64,000 nt of DNA from Tritrichomonas musculus (Eukaryota > Parabasalia > Tritrichomonadida > Tritrichomonadidae): positions 2,093,501 to 2,157,500 of the forward strand of contig JAPFFF010000005.1 in assembly GCA_039105265.1 (NCBI GenBank). The letters are read 5' to 3'. Made by a program: the position numbers and the translations under genes. Below are positions 20,507 to 30,266 of the stretch, one piece after another. The notes below the pieces were generated by a model. The model made no database searches. It worked only from the letters and a program-made list of their open reading frames with translations, and was not told the DNA's origin. How positions within the stretch are numbered: the stretch's first letter is position 1; each line of letters starts with the position of its first letter.

Positions 20507-20671
20507 AAAACCTGGCGTTTTTGAAAAAACGAGTTTTTTAATTTTACCTGGCAGAAGGTCAAATGTGGCGTTTTTGATTTTTTTAAAAAATATTGATCAA
20601 AAACGCCTTTAGAAAAAGTGAAAAATTGAGTAGTTGGAAAAAAATTGAATAGGCGTTTTTGATTTATCCCC
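20507..20671 (-). repeat. Right terminal inverted repeat of the Mutator-like element
   Basis: Reverse complement of 15679-15844 with only a few differences near the outer end and a one-base difference in a T run. Confidence 0.9.
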
Positions 20672-20680
20672 TAAAACGAT
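20672..20680. repeat. 9-bp target-site duplication, right copy
   Basis: TAAAACGAT follows the right inverted repeat, identical to 15670-15678. Confidence 0.8.
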
Positions 20681-20894
20681 AATTATATTAATATATTTAT
20701 ATATCTAAAAAAAATATATGTGATATTTATTGATTATTTTTGGCCCACGCTAAACCTATCTTGGCCCACATTTTGGCCCATGATTTTTAAAAAATATTAT
20801 TTTGGGCATATTTGACCACCCTACTTAAAACTAAATAAAATCGTAAAAAAAATTTTTAAATAAATATACAATTATAAAATAAATAAATAAAAAA

Positions 20895-21899
20895 TTAATA
20901 CCAGTTGAACATATCTGCATTAGATTGAAATTCATTTGAAGAGAAAACTTCACTCCAAAAATCTACTTCATCATTTGCATCTACGATGTTTGAATCCTTC
21001 TTAAAAGTGAGTTGTTCTCGGTGATTATTAAATTGATTTTGAATATTTGGTTGTTGAATAAATGTTTGTTGCTTTTGTTGTATGTTTTGGTTTGAAATAA
21101 TAGGGGGTTGAAATTGTTGATAAGAATTAATTTGGTTTGTTTGTTGTTGAAATGGAGGAACAATCATCATTGAGCTCTGGCTTTGTGGAGTAAATACAGG
21201 AGTTTGTGGCTGATATATGATGCTTGAATTTGGAAAACTGTTCAGAGAAATCTGTTTATCATTTGAAGAGATAATAGTCCGGTCTGGTAAGTTTGGTTTG
21301 ATAGATGGTGTACTTTTAGGATCAGAAAATGATTTTTTGTGATTTTTGCGTTTTGAGGCATTTGTTGCAAAAGTCGAAAGAATTGGTATTGAGTGATTAT
21401 TTGATTTAGAATTTTTATTTGTTAATTTGTTAATTTTGTCAATATTAGAAATCTTTTTATGATCAGGATTTTGGTTTGGTTCATCATAAACATGGGCAAG
21501 TTTCTCTTCTTCTTCAAGTAATATCTTTCTTTGTAAAGTCATCCATCGGTTTTTAATTGCTGTGTCTGATCTTCCATTAAAAAACTTTGCTATACGAACC
21601 CATCTAGATCCATGTTCATTATATTTCTCAATAAGAAGTTGGTCTTCTTCAGCTGAAAAAGGTTCTTTGTTCACGGTTGGTGCAAGATAATTGGTCCATC
21701 GTTCTCTGCATTGTCTTTGATTTCTGCCTGGCATTTGTTCTGCAATTACATCCCAATCTTGAACGCCATAATGGTTAATTACTTGGCGAAGTCTTTCATC
21801 TTCCTCTTTTGAAAACTTAATTTTTGGATGTGGTCTACATGTTGATGGCCTTCGAACGCGATCTTTCAGGCTCATTATTATATCGTGGTAGTAAGACAT
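20895..21899 (-). CDS. Two-repeat Myb-domain DNA-binding protein (334 aa)
   Basis: Two Myb repeats lie at about residues 26-75 and 78-128. The first (KFSKEEDERLRQVINHYGVQ..W..IA..MPGR..RQCRERW.NYL) and second (PFSAEEDQLLIEKYNEHGSR..W..IAKFFNGRSDTAIKNRW) carry the spaced tryptophans and RQCRERW / KNRW recognition helices. Trichomonads carry hundreds of small Myb proteins of this kind, several of which regulate transcription at promoter elements. The C-terminal 200 residues are Ser/Asn/Gln-rich and disordered, a plausible activation region, ending in an acidic-aromatic DEVDFWSEVFSSNEFQSNAD segment. The ATG at 21897-21899 is used; a second ATG eight codons in is an alternative. Confidence 0.9.
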   Translation of the reverse strand: MSYYHDIIMSLKDRVRRPSTCRPHPKIKFSKEEDERLRQVINHYGVQDWDVIAEQMPGRNQRQCRERWTNYLAPTVNKEPFSAEEDQLLIEKYNEHGSRWVRIAKFFNGRSDTAIKNRWMTLQRKILLEEEEKLAHVYDEPNQNPDHKKISNIDKINKLTNKNSKSNNHSIPILSTFATNASKRKNHKKSFSDPKSTPSIKPNLPDRTIISSNDKQISLNSFPNSSIIYQPQTPVFTPQSQSSMMIVPPFQQQTNQINSYQQFQPPIISNQNIQQKQQTFIQQPNIQNQFNNHREQLTFKKDSNIVDANDEVDFWSEVFSSNEFQSNADMFNWY

Positions 21900-23358
21900 T
21901 ATCGTAGATAAAATTAATTTCTATATGCTTTCAATTTTGAATTACTTTCAAAATCAGATATCTGATTTATCCACTCAATTTACTCAATTATTGCTTTCAA
22001 TTATTTAATTGGTTTATTCAACCGAATTAAGAAAAAATGTGTTATAAAGATTTTTCATAGTTTAATATCAATTATGTATTTAAATATGGATTGAAAATAA
22101 AGCATATTTTTTTTTAGAAGATGTGATATGATTTTTCATATCAATTGAATTATATTTAAATTGAAAACGTCAAAATTGGTTTAATCAAGAAATTCGAAAA
22201 GTCATTTTAAAAAAATTTATATATTTCAAACTCACAAAAAAAAAAAAAAAATTGAATAAAGAATATTTTCTATTTATTAAAAAAAGTACTTATATTTTAA
22301 TCAATTACCTATTAATTATATTATTATATTGATAATTTATTTACTAATCATATGTATATATTTATATTACTATTAATGTAATAAATATATTAATAAAATG
22401 ATTTGATATTGTCTCTCTTTTTTTTTTCTAAAGGTTAAATATTTCTGAAAAAATCGCATCATTGCATTTAATTTTATTGATCAAAGCTCAGAAATGATAT
22501 TTTGAATGTTATCATAAAAAAAAAAATTTTACATAAGCAGGCAGTTTTTCATTGTACTTTAATCAAATATTGAGTTTGTTATATGAAATAAATAATAACT
22601 TTTAATTTATATTGAAAAAAAATTGAATTAAATTACAGCAAAATTATCGTATCATTTAAATTGAAATTAACTCAATATCAACAAATTTAATTTCATTTGA
22701 AACGATGTTAAAACAAATTTTTAAATAAATAAGCTTGATGTTTTCATGAAAAACATATTAATGAATATTTTTAACGATTATATATTCTAATTTTTATTTT
22801 CTCCTCAAATATTCTTATTAATTTGTTGTTTGATTTAATATAATCATTTGATAAAAGCCAATAGAATGAATTTTTAATGATTATATTCTTATTGATTATT
22901 TTTTTAATAAAAAATGTACACAGATTTTTTAACCCATATAAACAAATTGTTTTTTTGTATCTATAGTTAATGAATTTTCTCAAAGACTCAGTATTTATAA
23001 AAATTGAATTTAATAATTTTGCAATAAGTATTTAACTATTATTATATTCATTAATATTGAGGTGCTTTTTTGGAAATATTTAGAAATTAAGCAAAGTCAA
23101 ATTGAAAAAAAAAAAAAAAAAACATCAATATATTATAAATTTTTTAGGTACTTAGCTCTAAGAACTTAATTCACCTTTATACTACTTTTTTATGCGATGA
23201 TATTAATAATATATACGACCTTTAAAAAAAGAAGCATGTAGTAGTTAATCTTTTTGATAGATTTTGAAATAAAATTACGAGTAAGAAAAAAGTAGTATAA
23301 AATTGAAATAATAATAAAAAAAAATAAAATAAAATGTATATATAAAATAAGATGATTT
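21900..23358. other. AT-rich intergenic region
   Basis: This 1.46-kb stretch between the Myb gene and the end of the SCAR/WAVE gene holds A and T runs and no gene I can support. A 70-codon leftward frame at 22771-22983 has no ATG at its start and looks like chance. Confidence 0.6.
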
Positions 23359-24846
23359 TTACCAAGATTCAGAAGTTGAATCGTCTGAGTCAGAAGATTC
23401 AGATGAAGAAGATCCATGAACTGCTGCTCTAACTTGAGCGACATGTATCAGAATTTCTGCTGTAGAAAGTTGGCTTGAATCTACTTGTTGTGGATCTACA
23501 ACTTTTTTTAGTTCTTCTTCTTTTCTTGGTGTTGGCTTCTTTAGTTTGACACCTTGTCTGATAAGTGCCATTGTATCCATTTGTACTGACGTTTGTTGTG
23601 GAACTGGTTTCGGCTTTGGTGCTCCAGGCTTTGGTGCAGCAGGAGCTGCTGGAGCTGCTGGTGGAGGAGGAGGGGGAGGAGGGGGTGGTGGAGGTGGCGG
23701 AGGAGGTGGTGGAGGAGGTGGTGCTTCTCCTCCTCCGCTTGGATCTGCTGGTGGAATTGATTGAGCTGGAGCTGGAGCTGGAGTTGGAGCTGGAGCTGGA
23801 GCTTGAGCTGGTGGTGGTGGTGGTGGTTGGTTTATATTTTGTTGCTGTTGCATTTTACTTTCGTTTTCTTTCTCTAATTTCGTTGCTTCTCTCTTGGAAA
23901 GTTGTGGTTGATTTTGTGGTGGAGGTTGTTGGATTTGATTATTATATGGTTGTTCTGGAACATAATTTTGTCGTTGTTGTTGATTATATTCTTGTTGAGT
24001 TTGATAATTACTTTGCATTTGTTGATATTGTCCTTGCTGAGGATGTGCTTCTGATTCAGTAACTAAATATCCTGTTGGAGGTCCAAATGATGAAATAACT
24101 GGTGTTGGCCAGGATGGGTTTTGCATATAATATGCTGATTCTTGTCCATTTGAGTTTCTCCATCCAGATGTTTGTCCAGGCGGAGGTGGAACAAGAAGTG
24201 TTTGTTGTGGAGGCTGAACCGTTTCGATATATGAATGAAGAACTGTAGATCCAATATTATCAGTTTGAGTGTTTTCAGGTTTTGAATGTTTTTGTCTCTT
24301 ATTTTTAAGTTTTTCGGTCATTCCAACTAAAATTTGTAACATTTCTTCTTTATATTGCTTTTCAAATTGAGTTGGATCACTGATCATTTTATCTAATTGT
24401 TGATAATCAGGAATAATACTTGCAAAAGCTTTAAGTGATGGTGCAGGAGTTGCGTGATCTAAAAGTGGCTGAACAAAAGTGTCAGCTCGAGATAACATAA
24501 ATCCAGAAACTTGTGAAACTTGAGGCATTTGATTTTCAGCGTATCCACGATTTGAAAAATCTACTGCTGAAAGTGCTGCGTTTTGTTCGATGACTTTATC
24601 TGCTTTAGCTCGAAAAGATGAAACCCGTTGTGAAATTGAATCCATTCGGCCCTGAAGAGCATTAAAATCATTTTCAAGTTCAAGAAAAAGTTTTGCAGAA
24701 ATATCATAAAGCGAAGTTATTTGTCTAAAAAGACCAACAGAATAAGCAAATCCAAATTTTCTAAAAATATCATCAATATTTTGGGAATCTAATCTTTGCG
24801 GAGGAACTGATTGTTCGAAAGAAGGTAAAGGAATTGCTGGAAACAT
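23359..24846 (-). CDS. SCAR/WAVE family actin nucleation-promoting factor (495 aa)
   Basis: The N-terminal region (residues about 20-110) matches the SCAR/WAVE homology domain: a conserved FRKFGFAYSVGLFRQITSLYD segment, then a long coiled coil (LELENDFNALQGRMDSISQR). A Gln-rich linker and a long proline-rich region (residues about 340-415, polyproline runs) follow, which would bind profilin-actin. The C-terminus is a VCA module: WH2 helix MDTMALIRQGVKLKK, central/connector helix STAEILIHVAQVRAAVHG, and an acidic tail ending in the diagnostic tryptophan (SDDSTSESW). SCAR/WAVE activates the Arp2/3 complex at the cell cortex, which fits the amoeboid adhesion of trichomonads. Confidence 0.9.
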   Translation of the reverse strand: MFPAIPLPSFEQSVPPQRLDSQNIDDIFRKFGFAYSVGLFRQITSLYDISAKLFLELENDFNALQGRMDSISQRVSSFRAKADKVIEQNAALSAVDFSNRGYAENQMPQVSQVSGFMLSRADTFVQPLLDHATPAPSLKAFASIIPDYQQLDKMISDPTQFEKQYKEEMLQILVGMTEKLKNKRQKHSKPENTQTDNIGSTVLHSYIETVQPPQQTLLVPPPPGQTSGWRNSNGQESAYYMQNPSWPTPVISSFGPPTGYLVTESEAHPQQGQYQQMQSNYQTQQEYNQQQRQNYVPEQPYNNQIQQPPPQNQPQLSKREATKLEKENESKMQQQQNINQPPPPPPAQAPAPAPTPAPAPAQSIPPADPSGGGEAPPPPPPPPPPPPPPPPPPPPPAAPAAPAAPKPGAPKPKPVPQQTSVQMDTMALIRQGVKLKKPTPRKEEELKKVVDPQQVDSSQLSTAEILIHVAQVRAAVHGSSSSESSDSDDSTSESW

Positions 24847-25748
24847 TTAACTTATAAATAAAAAAATAAAATCAAAGAATTAATTTAAGATTAAAATTTT
24901 TAATCAAAAAGTTCAATAACAATCATATGCTATATGACATGAAAAATTAGATAAAATTTTGAACTTTATTTGCAAACATCAGTAATGAATCATTACCGTA
25001 CGATAAAAGATTAAAACATTTGAATTAAGAAATTTGTTGTTTTGAAAATAGAATAGGAAATAGATTTGTTAATTTCCAATTTCCTGACATACTTTTTTCA
25101 TGGAATAATTTCCTAAAATTCTAAAAATATGAATTAAATGATTATCTTAAATTCTATATTATATTCAATATCAAAAATATCAATTCATAGGAATTAAATT
25201 AAAAAATGTATTTGATGATTTTAATCAATTTGCATCAACCAATCTCAATATAGAATATATGATAGATTTTAGATTCCAGATCAAGTTTATATAACTAAAA
25301 TATTCTGATAAATTTCATTAAAATTTTACAATTTTAAATGAATTTTCCAAAATTTTCGAATTAAAAATCAAGAAAATCCAGGCATCATTGATGATCACCA
25401 ATGTTCCTAAAAAAATATCAACAATAGGCTTCTGATAATTAATTTTGCACAATTATTATTATAATCAATTTTTATAAAAATAATATTTTTTGCTTTATCT
25501 ATTAATTGTAATAATACTTGTTATATCCTCAATTTATAAATCGTTAAACATTCTATAATAAAGCAAAAATTAGTTTTTGAAATATGATAAATCTAGATTC
25601 ATATAGCCAAGGGCAGCAATTGTTTATGCCAATTAAATTTCATATCTATTTATGATTGTAAAGGATGCAGTGTCTTCATTTCATTGCGAAAATTATAAAA
25701 TCAACTTATTTACGTTAAAAAAGACCGTTAAATGATATAACTTTTTCT
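24847..25748. other. Divergent intergenic region between SCAR/WAVE and bromodomain genes
   Basis: These 900 AT-rich bases must hold both promoters. I see no RNA gene, repeat or recognisable trichomonad initiator that I can place with confidence. Confidence 0.5.
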
Positions 25749-25796
25749 ATGGATTTTTTTCATTTTATTAAATGTAACCATTTTTTATTCTGTAAA

Positions 25797-26471
25797 ATGA
25801 ATCCAAGAGTATTAAAAACTTGCCAAGAAATAACAAAATCATATATATCTAGAGGAATTAACGTCTTTTTCCTTAATCCTGTGCCAGAAGATAGTGATGA
25901 TCTCCCTGATTATCACAAAATCGTTACAAATCCAATGGATCTAACGACAGTTGAAACAAAACTCAATAATTCTGTTTATAGTTCTGCATCACAATGGTAC
26001 AAAGATATGTGTTTGATATATGAAAATGCAATGAAATATCATGGCGAGAATTCAATTTGGAGAATAATTGCAGAACAACTTCTTTATGATTTCAAAAAAG
26101 CCTCATCTGGACTTCAGATTGAAACAATGGAGGAATGGACATCACAGCTTGCAAAACAAACAAAGAAATTTGGTGATGTTATTTCAAGTTCTCCAATTAA
26201 AGTTGGATCTAATGTTCTTGTTAGTGGTTGTATCAAAAGAGCTGAAGGACTTGGTCGTTTTCCACAGGCATCAATTCCAGATCTCATTTCTAAATTAAAT
26301 TCATTATTGTCTAAAGACGAAGTAAGATCAGCATTCTTCCAAATTGTAAAGCAGACTCAAAAAGAGCAGCCTTTTGTAACTGATGAAGAAGGGAATTCGG
26401 TTGTTGATGTCGAAAAACTGAAAGATCATACTTTAAATGCTATTTCTTTATATGTTAATGCATACTTGTAA
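25797..26471 (+). CDS. Single-bromodomain protein (224 aa)
   Basis: The bromodomain spans residues about 5-90. The ZA-loop segment FLNPVPEDSDDLPDYHKIVT is followed by NPMDLTTVETKLNN, the classic helix A motif, and then YENAMKYHGENS, whose Asn-containing YxNA..Y..ENS region forms the acetyl-lysine pocket. The second half (residues 130-224) looks like a helical extra-terminal-type segment. The start at 25797 is preferred because the residues before it, from an in-frame ATG at 25749, are hydrophobic and unlike the family. It is probably a chromatin reader. Trichomonads have several short lone-bromodomain proteins. Confidence 0.85.
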   Translation: MNPRVLKTCQEITKSYISRGINVFFLNPVPEDSDDLPDYHKIVTNPMDLTTVETKLNNSVYSSASQWYKDMCLIYENAMKYHGENSIWRIIAEQLLYDFKKASSGLQIETMEEWTSQLAKQTKKFGDVISSSPIKVGSNVLVSGCIKRAEGLGRFPQASIPDLISKLNSLLSKDEVRSAFFQIVKQTQKEQPFVTDEEGNSVVDVEKLKDHTLNAISLYVNAYL

Positions 26472-26854
26472 ATCTGATCGTTTTTATTTAATCATAGCTT
26501 CTGATATGGATACAGTTGCAACTTCAAATCCTTTATCAAGTCCTTATCCATTTTAATATTTGTTTGAAATATTTGTTATATATCATATCTTATTTTTTAA
26601 AATTAGCTAACTGCACAAATCTCATCATATTTTATATATAAAAACTGACTTAAGTACTATTGATAGGATAAGCAAAAATCATTTTCATAATAAAAATTGT
26701 TGATAAATATTTTATTTATTAAAATACTAAACTAAAAACCTAAATATTATTTTTGTTTTATATGATATTAATCATTTCTTATAATATGAATATTTTTCTA
26801 TTATTTCTAACCACATTCAAAATTTTATATGAACATTCAGAAAATAACAAAATC

Positions 26855-29686
26855 ATGAAGAAAATCCTTGATGATGAAGAAATATCAAGTCCGAAGCATG
26901 AAACGTTACAACATGAGATTGTTGAACATACAATTTATGAAAATGGCTCAAAACCTACTCCAGCGCCTCTAGAATTAGATTCAAAAACATCAATTCAATT
27001 AGATTTCGACTTGGATATTTTTCAAATAGAAGCGATTAAAGCAGTTAATACAGGTAACTCGGTTCTTGTTGTTGCTAGTACATCAGCAGGGAAATCTGTG
27101 ATCGCATATCACTCAATCTTAAAATCAATAGAAAATGAAAGTATAGCTATTTATACAGCTCCAGTTAAATCACTTGCAAACCAAAAATATATTGAACTTT
27201 CAAATAAATTTGATGATGTCGCTTTGATAACTGGTGATGTCACAACTAGTAATTCAATGAGCTCAAAATGTTTAGTGATGACAGCAGAAGTTTTACGGAA
27301 TCAGCTTTTTTCCGAACTTTACGCATCATATATTCAAAAAGTTAAATATATTATTCTTGATGAAGCGCATTATCTTAGTGATGAGCAGCGTGGTGTTGTT
27401 TGGGAACAAATCATAATTGCATCTCCACCAAATGTGAGATTTGTTCTTCTCACTGCAACTCTTCCAAATTATTACGATTTAGCTACATGGTTATCAATTA
27501 TACGAAAAGAGCCTATACATTGTATTTACCAAAAGAGGAGACCAGTTCCATTACATATATATGCTATTAAGGAGAGTGGATCACCGATATTAATAAAAGA
27601 GGGAGATGAGCCTTTAAAAACTAATGAACTTACAGCAATTTGTGCAACAACTAATGAACTTGGATCTGTTTCCCAGAATTCAACGATTGCCCATGATCCA
27701 CCACCATATGAGATTGCTAATCTTGCTAATAGCATTGTTTCAAAACGCGAATTTCCATTGCTTATTTTCTGCCTTTCTCGACGTCGTTGTTTCAAAATTG
27801 CTAAGCATTTGAGTGGCCTTCAAGAATTTGGTGATGATGCAATTCAAGTTTTTGACGCTGCAGCTGAAGATTGGGATCCTCAAACCAAGAAAGGTCCACA
27901 ATTTGAAAAAATAAGGAATCTTGTCATGCTCGGTGTTGGAGTTCATCATAGTGGAATATTACCAATTATTAGAGAAACAATAGAACTTTTATTTTCAGCA
28001 GGAAAATTACCAATTCTTGTTGCAACAGAAACGTTTGCATTAGGAGTCAATGCTCCAACGAGGTCTGTAATGTTTGCATCACTTGTTAAATGGGGAGGAA
28101 CTTCTTTTCGTCCAATCACAGCATCTGAATTCTTACAGATGGCTGGAAGAGCAGGTAGAAGAGGCTTTGATGAGCATGGAAATGTTTATATATTTGTTTC
28201 AAAAGGTGATAGTCCTGAAATATTGTCTAATATTGTTGGTGCTAGTCCTGAAAAATTAGTTTCAAGAATGAGAGTAACATCATCGCTTATTCTATCTTGT
28301 ATTCAAATGCATTATGATCCACATGAATTTTTACGAAAGTCTCTTCTTTACTTCCTTAATAATAAATCAATTCCATATTTACGTAAAAAATTATGGAAAC
28401 TTTTTAATGGTGAAAATTCAGATTCAGAAAAAAGTGAACTTCACTTTTCTGAAAATTTGAATAACACAGAAAATAACAATAGCACAAATGAAAATGAAAC
28501 AAACAACGACTTTGCAGAACTCGAGAAGTATGCAACTCTTCTTAAACAAATTGTTACTTTTGCTTTAGCACCTACTTTCATTAAAGACACGCTTAAAAAG
28601 GGAAGGCTTGTTTACATTGTGCATGATGACGTTAAATGGGGTTGGTCTGTTGTTAATACAACTGAATATGGTTCAACAATTAACGTTTTTGTTTCAGCCA
28701 CCAAAGACAGCAATCAACGAAACATTCCTTCTTCAGTTCCCAAAGACTCTTTTATTGCATCCATAAAATTCCCATTTTCTTCAATTTGCGCCATATCAAG
28801 TATCACAATTTCCCAATCAGAAACAATTAACGGCCTCTCCAGTGTAGCTCGTATCCTTGGGCCTATAGATGTAGTCCGAAAGAAATATGGTAGCGTTCCT
28901 CTATTTAAACTTGATAAATCAAAAATCAGTCAAAATGCCAAAAAAGTTTTAATCGAATTCGACCAAGTTGTAGAAAATCTTACCAAAAAAGACAAGAGCA
29001 AAAACATAAAACGAGATTACGTTGAATTATGTTCCTCCATTGAAGAAAAAATCAAAATTCAACACATGTTGGATGAAATAGTAAATCCTCCCTCTCAGAA
29101 AGAAATTGACCTTTACAAAAGCCTCTTCCAGCAATTAAATTATACTACAAACGAAGGAGTTGTTCTTAGCCTAAAAGGAACAGTAGCTCTTTCTTTACAT
29201 GTTGAAGATCCGCTACCAATTGTTGAACTTTTATTTTCCGGCTTTTTTGTTGATTTAAACAGTACAGAAATCTGTATTGCTGCCTCTTGTTTTGTTGAAT
29301 CCCAGCCAAAAATTAAATCACCTGAAACTCCTTTCATTATCGAGCTCTGGAGCAAAATGGAGTCAAAATTAAGCGACTATAGAAAGATAGAACAAGATCT
29401 CGGACTTCGTAAGAGTGAATTGCCAAAGAAAAGAATGATGTATTTCCTTTACATGTTCCTCGAAAAAAAGTCTTTAAATGACGCAATTTCGAGTACAGCA
29501 AGTAATTCTTTTACTGAAGGAATAGCAGTCAGAATATTGAAGAGAGTTCGTGAACTTCTTCATCAATTTGAATCCGCAGCTAAAGTAATGAAGGTGGAAG
29601 CTCTCGTGGAATCTTTTAGTGCTGCACAAGCCTTGCTTCTTGAAGGTTCAAACTTCGAATCTTCTCTTTACAAAATGGATGATTAG
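26855..29686 (+). CDS. Ski2-like DExH-box RNA helicase (943 aa)
   Basis: Superfamily 2 helicase motifs appear in order: Q-like region FQIEAIKAVNTGNSVLV; motif I ASTSAGKS; Ia TAPVKSLANQKY; Ib TGDVT; II DEAH followed by YLSDEQRGVVWEQII; III TATLP; V TETFALGVNAPTR; VI QMAGRAGRRG. The region after residue 530 has a reduced arch-like insertion, and the last 170 residues fit a DSHCT domain (RKSELPKKRMMYFLYMFLEK onward). Ski2/Mtr4 proteins feed RNA to the exosome. I cannot assign it to the cytoplasmic or nuclear branch. The ATG at 26855 is preferred. Upstream in-frame ATGs would add a hydrophobic leader unlike the family. Confidence 0.9.
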   Translation: MKKILDDEEISSPKHETLQHEIVEHTIYENGSKPTPAPLELDSKTSIQLDFDLDIFQIEAIKAVNTGNSVLVVASTSAGKSVIAYHSILKSIENESIAIYTAPVKSLANQKYIELSNKFDDVALITGDVTTSNSMSSKCLVMTAEVLRNQLFSELYASYIQKVKYIILDEAHYLSDEQRGVVWEQIIIASPPNVRFVLLTATLPNYYDLATWLSIIRKEPIHCIYQKRRPVPLHIYAIKESGSPILIKEGDEPLKTNELTAICATTNELGSVSQNSTIAHDPPPYEIANLANSIVSKREFPLLIFCLSRRRCFKIAKHLSGLQEFGDDAIQVFDAAAEDWDPQTKKGPQFEKIRNLVMLGVGVHHSGILPIIRETIELLFSAGKLPILVATETFALGVNAPTRSVMFASLVKWGGTSFRPITASEFLQMAGRAGRRGFDEHGNVYIFVSKGDSPEILSNIVGASPEKLVSRMRVTSSLILSCIQMHYDPHEFLRKSLLYFLNNKSIPYLRKKLWKLFNGENSDSEKSELHFSENLNNTENNNSTNENETNNDFAELEKYATLLKQIVTFALAPTFIKDTLKKGRLVYIVHDDVKWGWSVVNTTEYGSTINVFVSATKDSNQRNIPSSVPKDSFIASIKFPFSSICAISSITISQSETINGLSSVARILGPIDVVRKKYGSVPLFKLDKSKISQNAKKVLIEFDQVVENLTKKDKSKNIKRDYVELCSSIEEKIKIQHMLDEIVNPPSQKEIDLYKSLFQQLNYTTNEGVVLSLKGTVALSLHVEDPLPIVELLFSGFFVDLNSTEICIAASCFVESQPKIKSPETPFIIELWSKMESKLSDYRKIEQDLGLRKSELPKKRMMYFLYMFLEKKSLNDAISSTASNSFTEGIAVRILKRVRELLHQFESAAKVMKVEALVESFSAAQALLLEGSNFESSLYKMDD

Positions 29687-30266
29687 AATTAGATCAAAAA
29701 AAATTTTTTTTATGTTTTTGTTATGATGTATATATTATTATATTATTATATTTTTTATTATTATTAATAGTAAACATGAATCATTGATGTTTTATTCGCT
29801 TTGTTTGTTGTTGTATTAAAGATTTAATGATATTTTGAATGTTTATTTGGTCGGAGTACATAAATTGTTATTTGTTGTCCATTTTAAACTTATCCTACGC
29901 TAGGTTTGAATTGATAAACTTAAAAGAAAAATAGTTCGATTTAAAACATTGCTATTTGTATAAACGAAAATTCATATTGCAGATGAACCAATTGTTATTA
30001 GGTCAATTTTTTGACAACTTTATCTTGAAGTGAATCTGGAATTTTTCATCCAATTTCACTCATGAAAGAAATCAATATTAATCGCAAAATCATATAAAAC
30101 ATGTTAGCAAACTTCTACATCACGAAGAATCAAATTTTTGAAACTCCAAAAATCGCTTTGTTCAATTTCTATTAATAATAATTCAATCTCAGCAAAAAAA
30201 GGGGTAAAAAAAAGAAATCAGAAATCCTCACATATAACGAATTTTTTATTTGATTATTACAAAAAA
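29687..30266. other. Intergenic region between convergent helicase and Myb genes
   Basis: No gene, RNA or repeat recognised in 580 AT-rich bases. Confidence 0.5.

Larger units (their letters stand above)
15679..20671. mobile_element. Mutator-like (MULE-type) non-autonomous DNA transposon, 4,993 bp
   Basis: Near-identical terminal inverted repeats lie at 15679-15844 (166 bp) and 20507-20671 (165 bp, one base shorter in a T run). They start GGGGA(A/T)AAATCAAAAACG and are flanked by the 9-bp duplication TAAAACGAT. Long inverted repeats plus 9-bp target duplications are the signature of the Mutator superfamily, which is known in trichomonads. The 4.66-kb interior is very AT-rich and has no transposase or other credible gene. 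The near-perfect repeats imply recent movement using a transposase supplied elsewhere. Confidence 0.75.

Noticed and set aside
22771-22983. 70-codon leftward frame
   Set aside because: No ATG at the start, AT-driven composition, no neighbour context.
23546-24062. Forward-strand frames with Gly runs or Glu/Val/Leu runs opposite the SCAR/WAVE gene
   Set aside because: They are antisense reflections of the polyproline and Gln-rich coding repeats and have no protein-like features.
29687-30266. tRNA or snRNA gene in the helicase-Myb gap
   Set aside because: No A/B boxes with a foldable cloverleaf or other RNA signature could be made out by eye.
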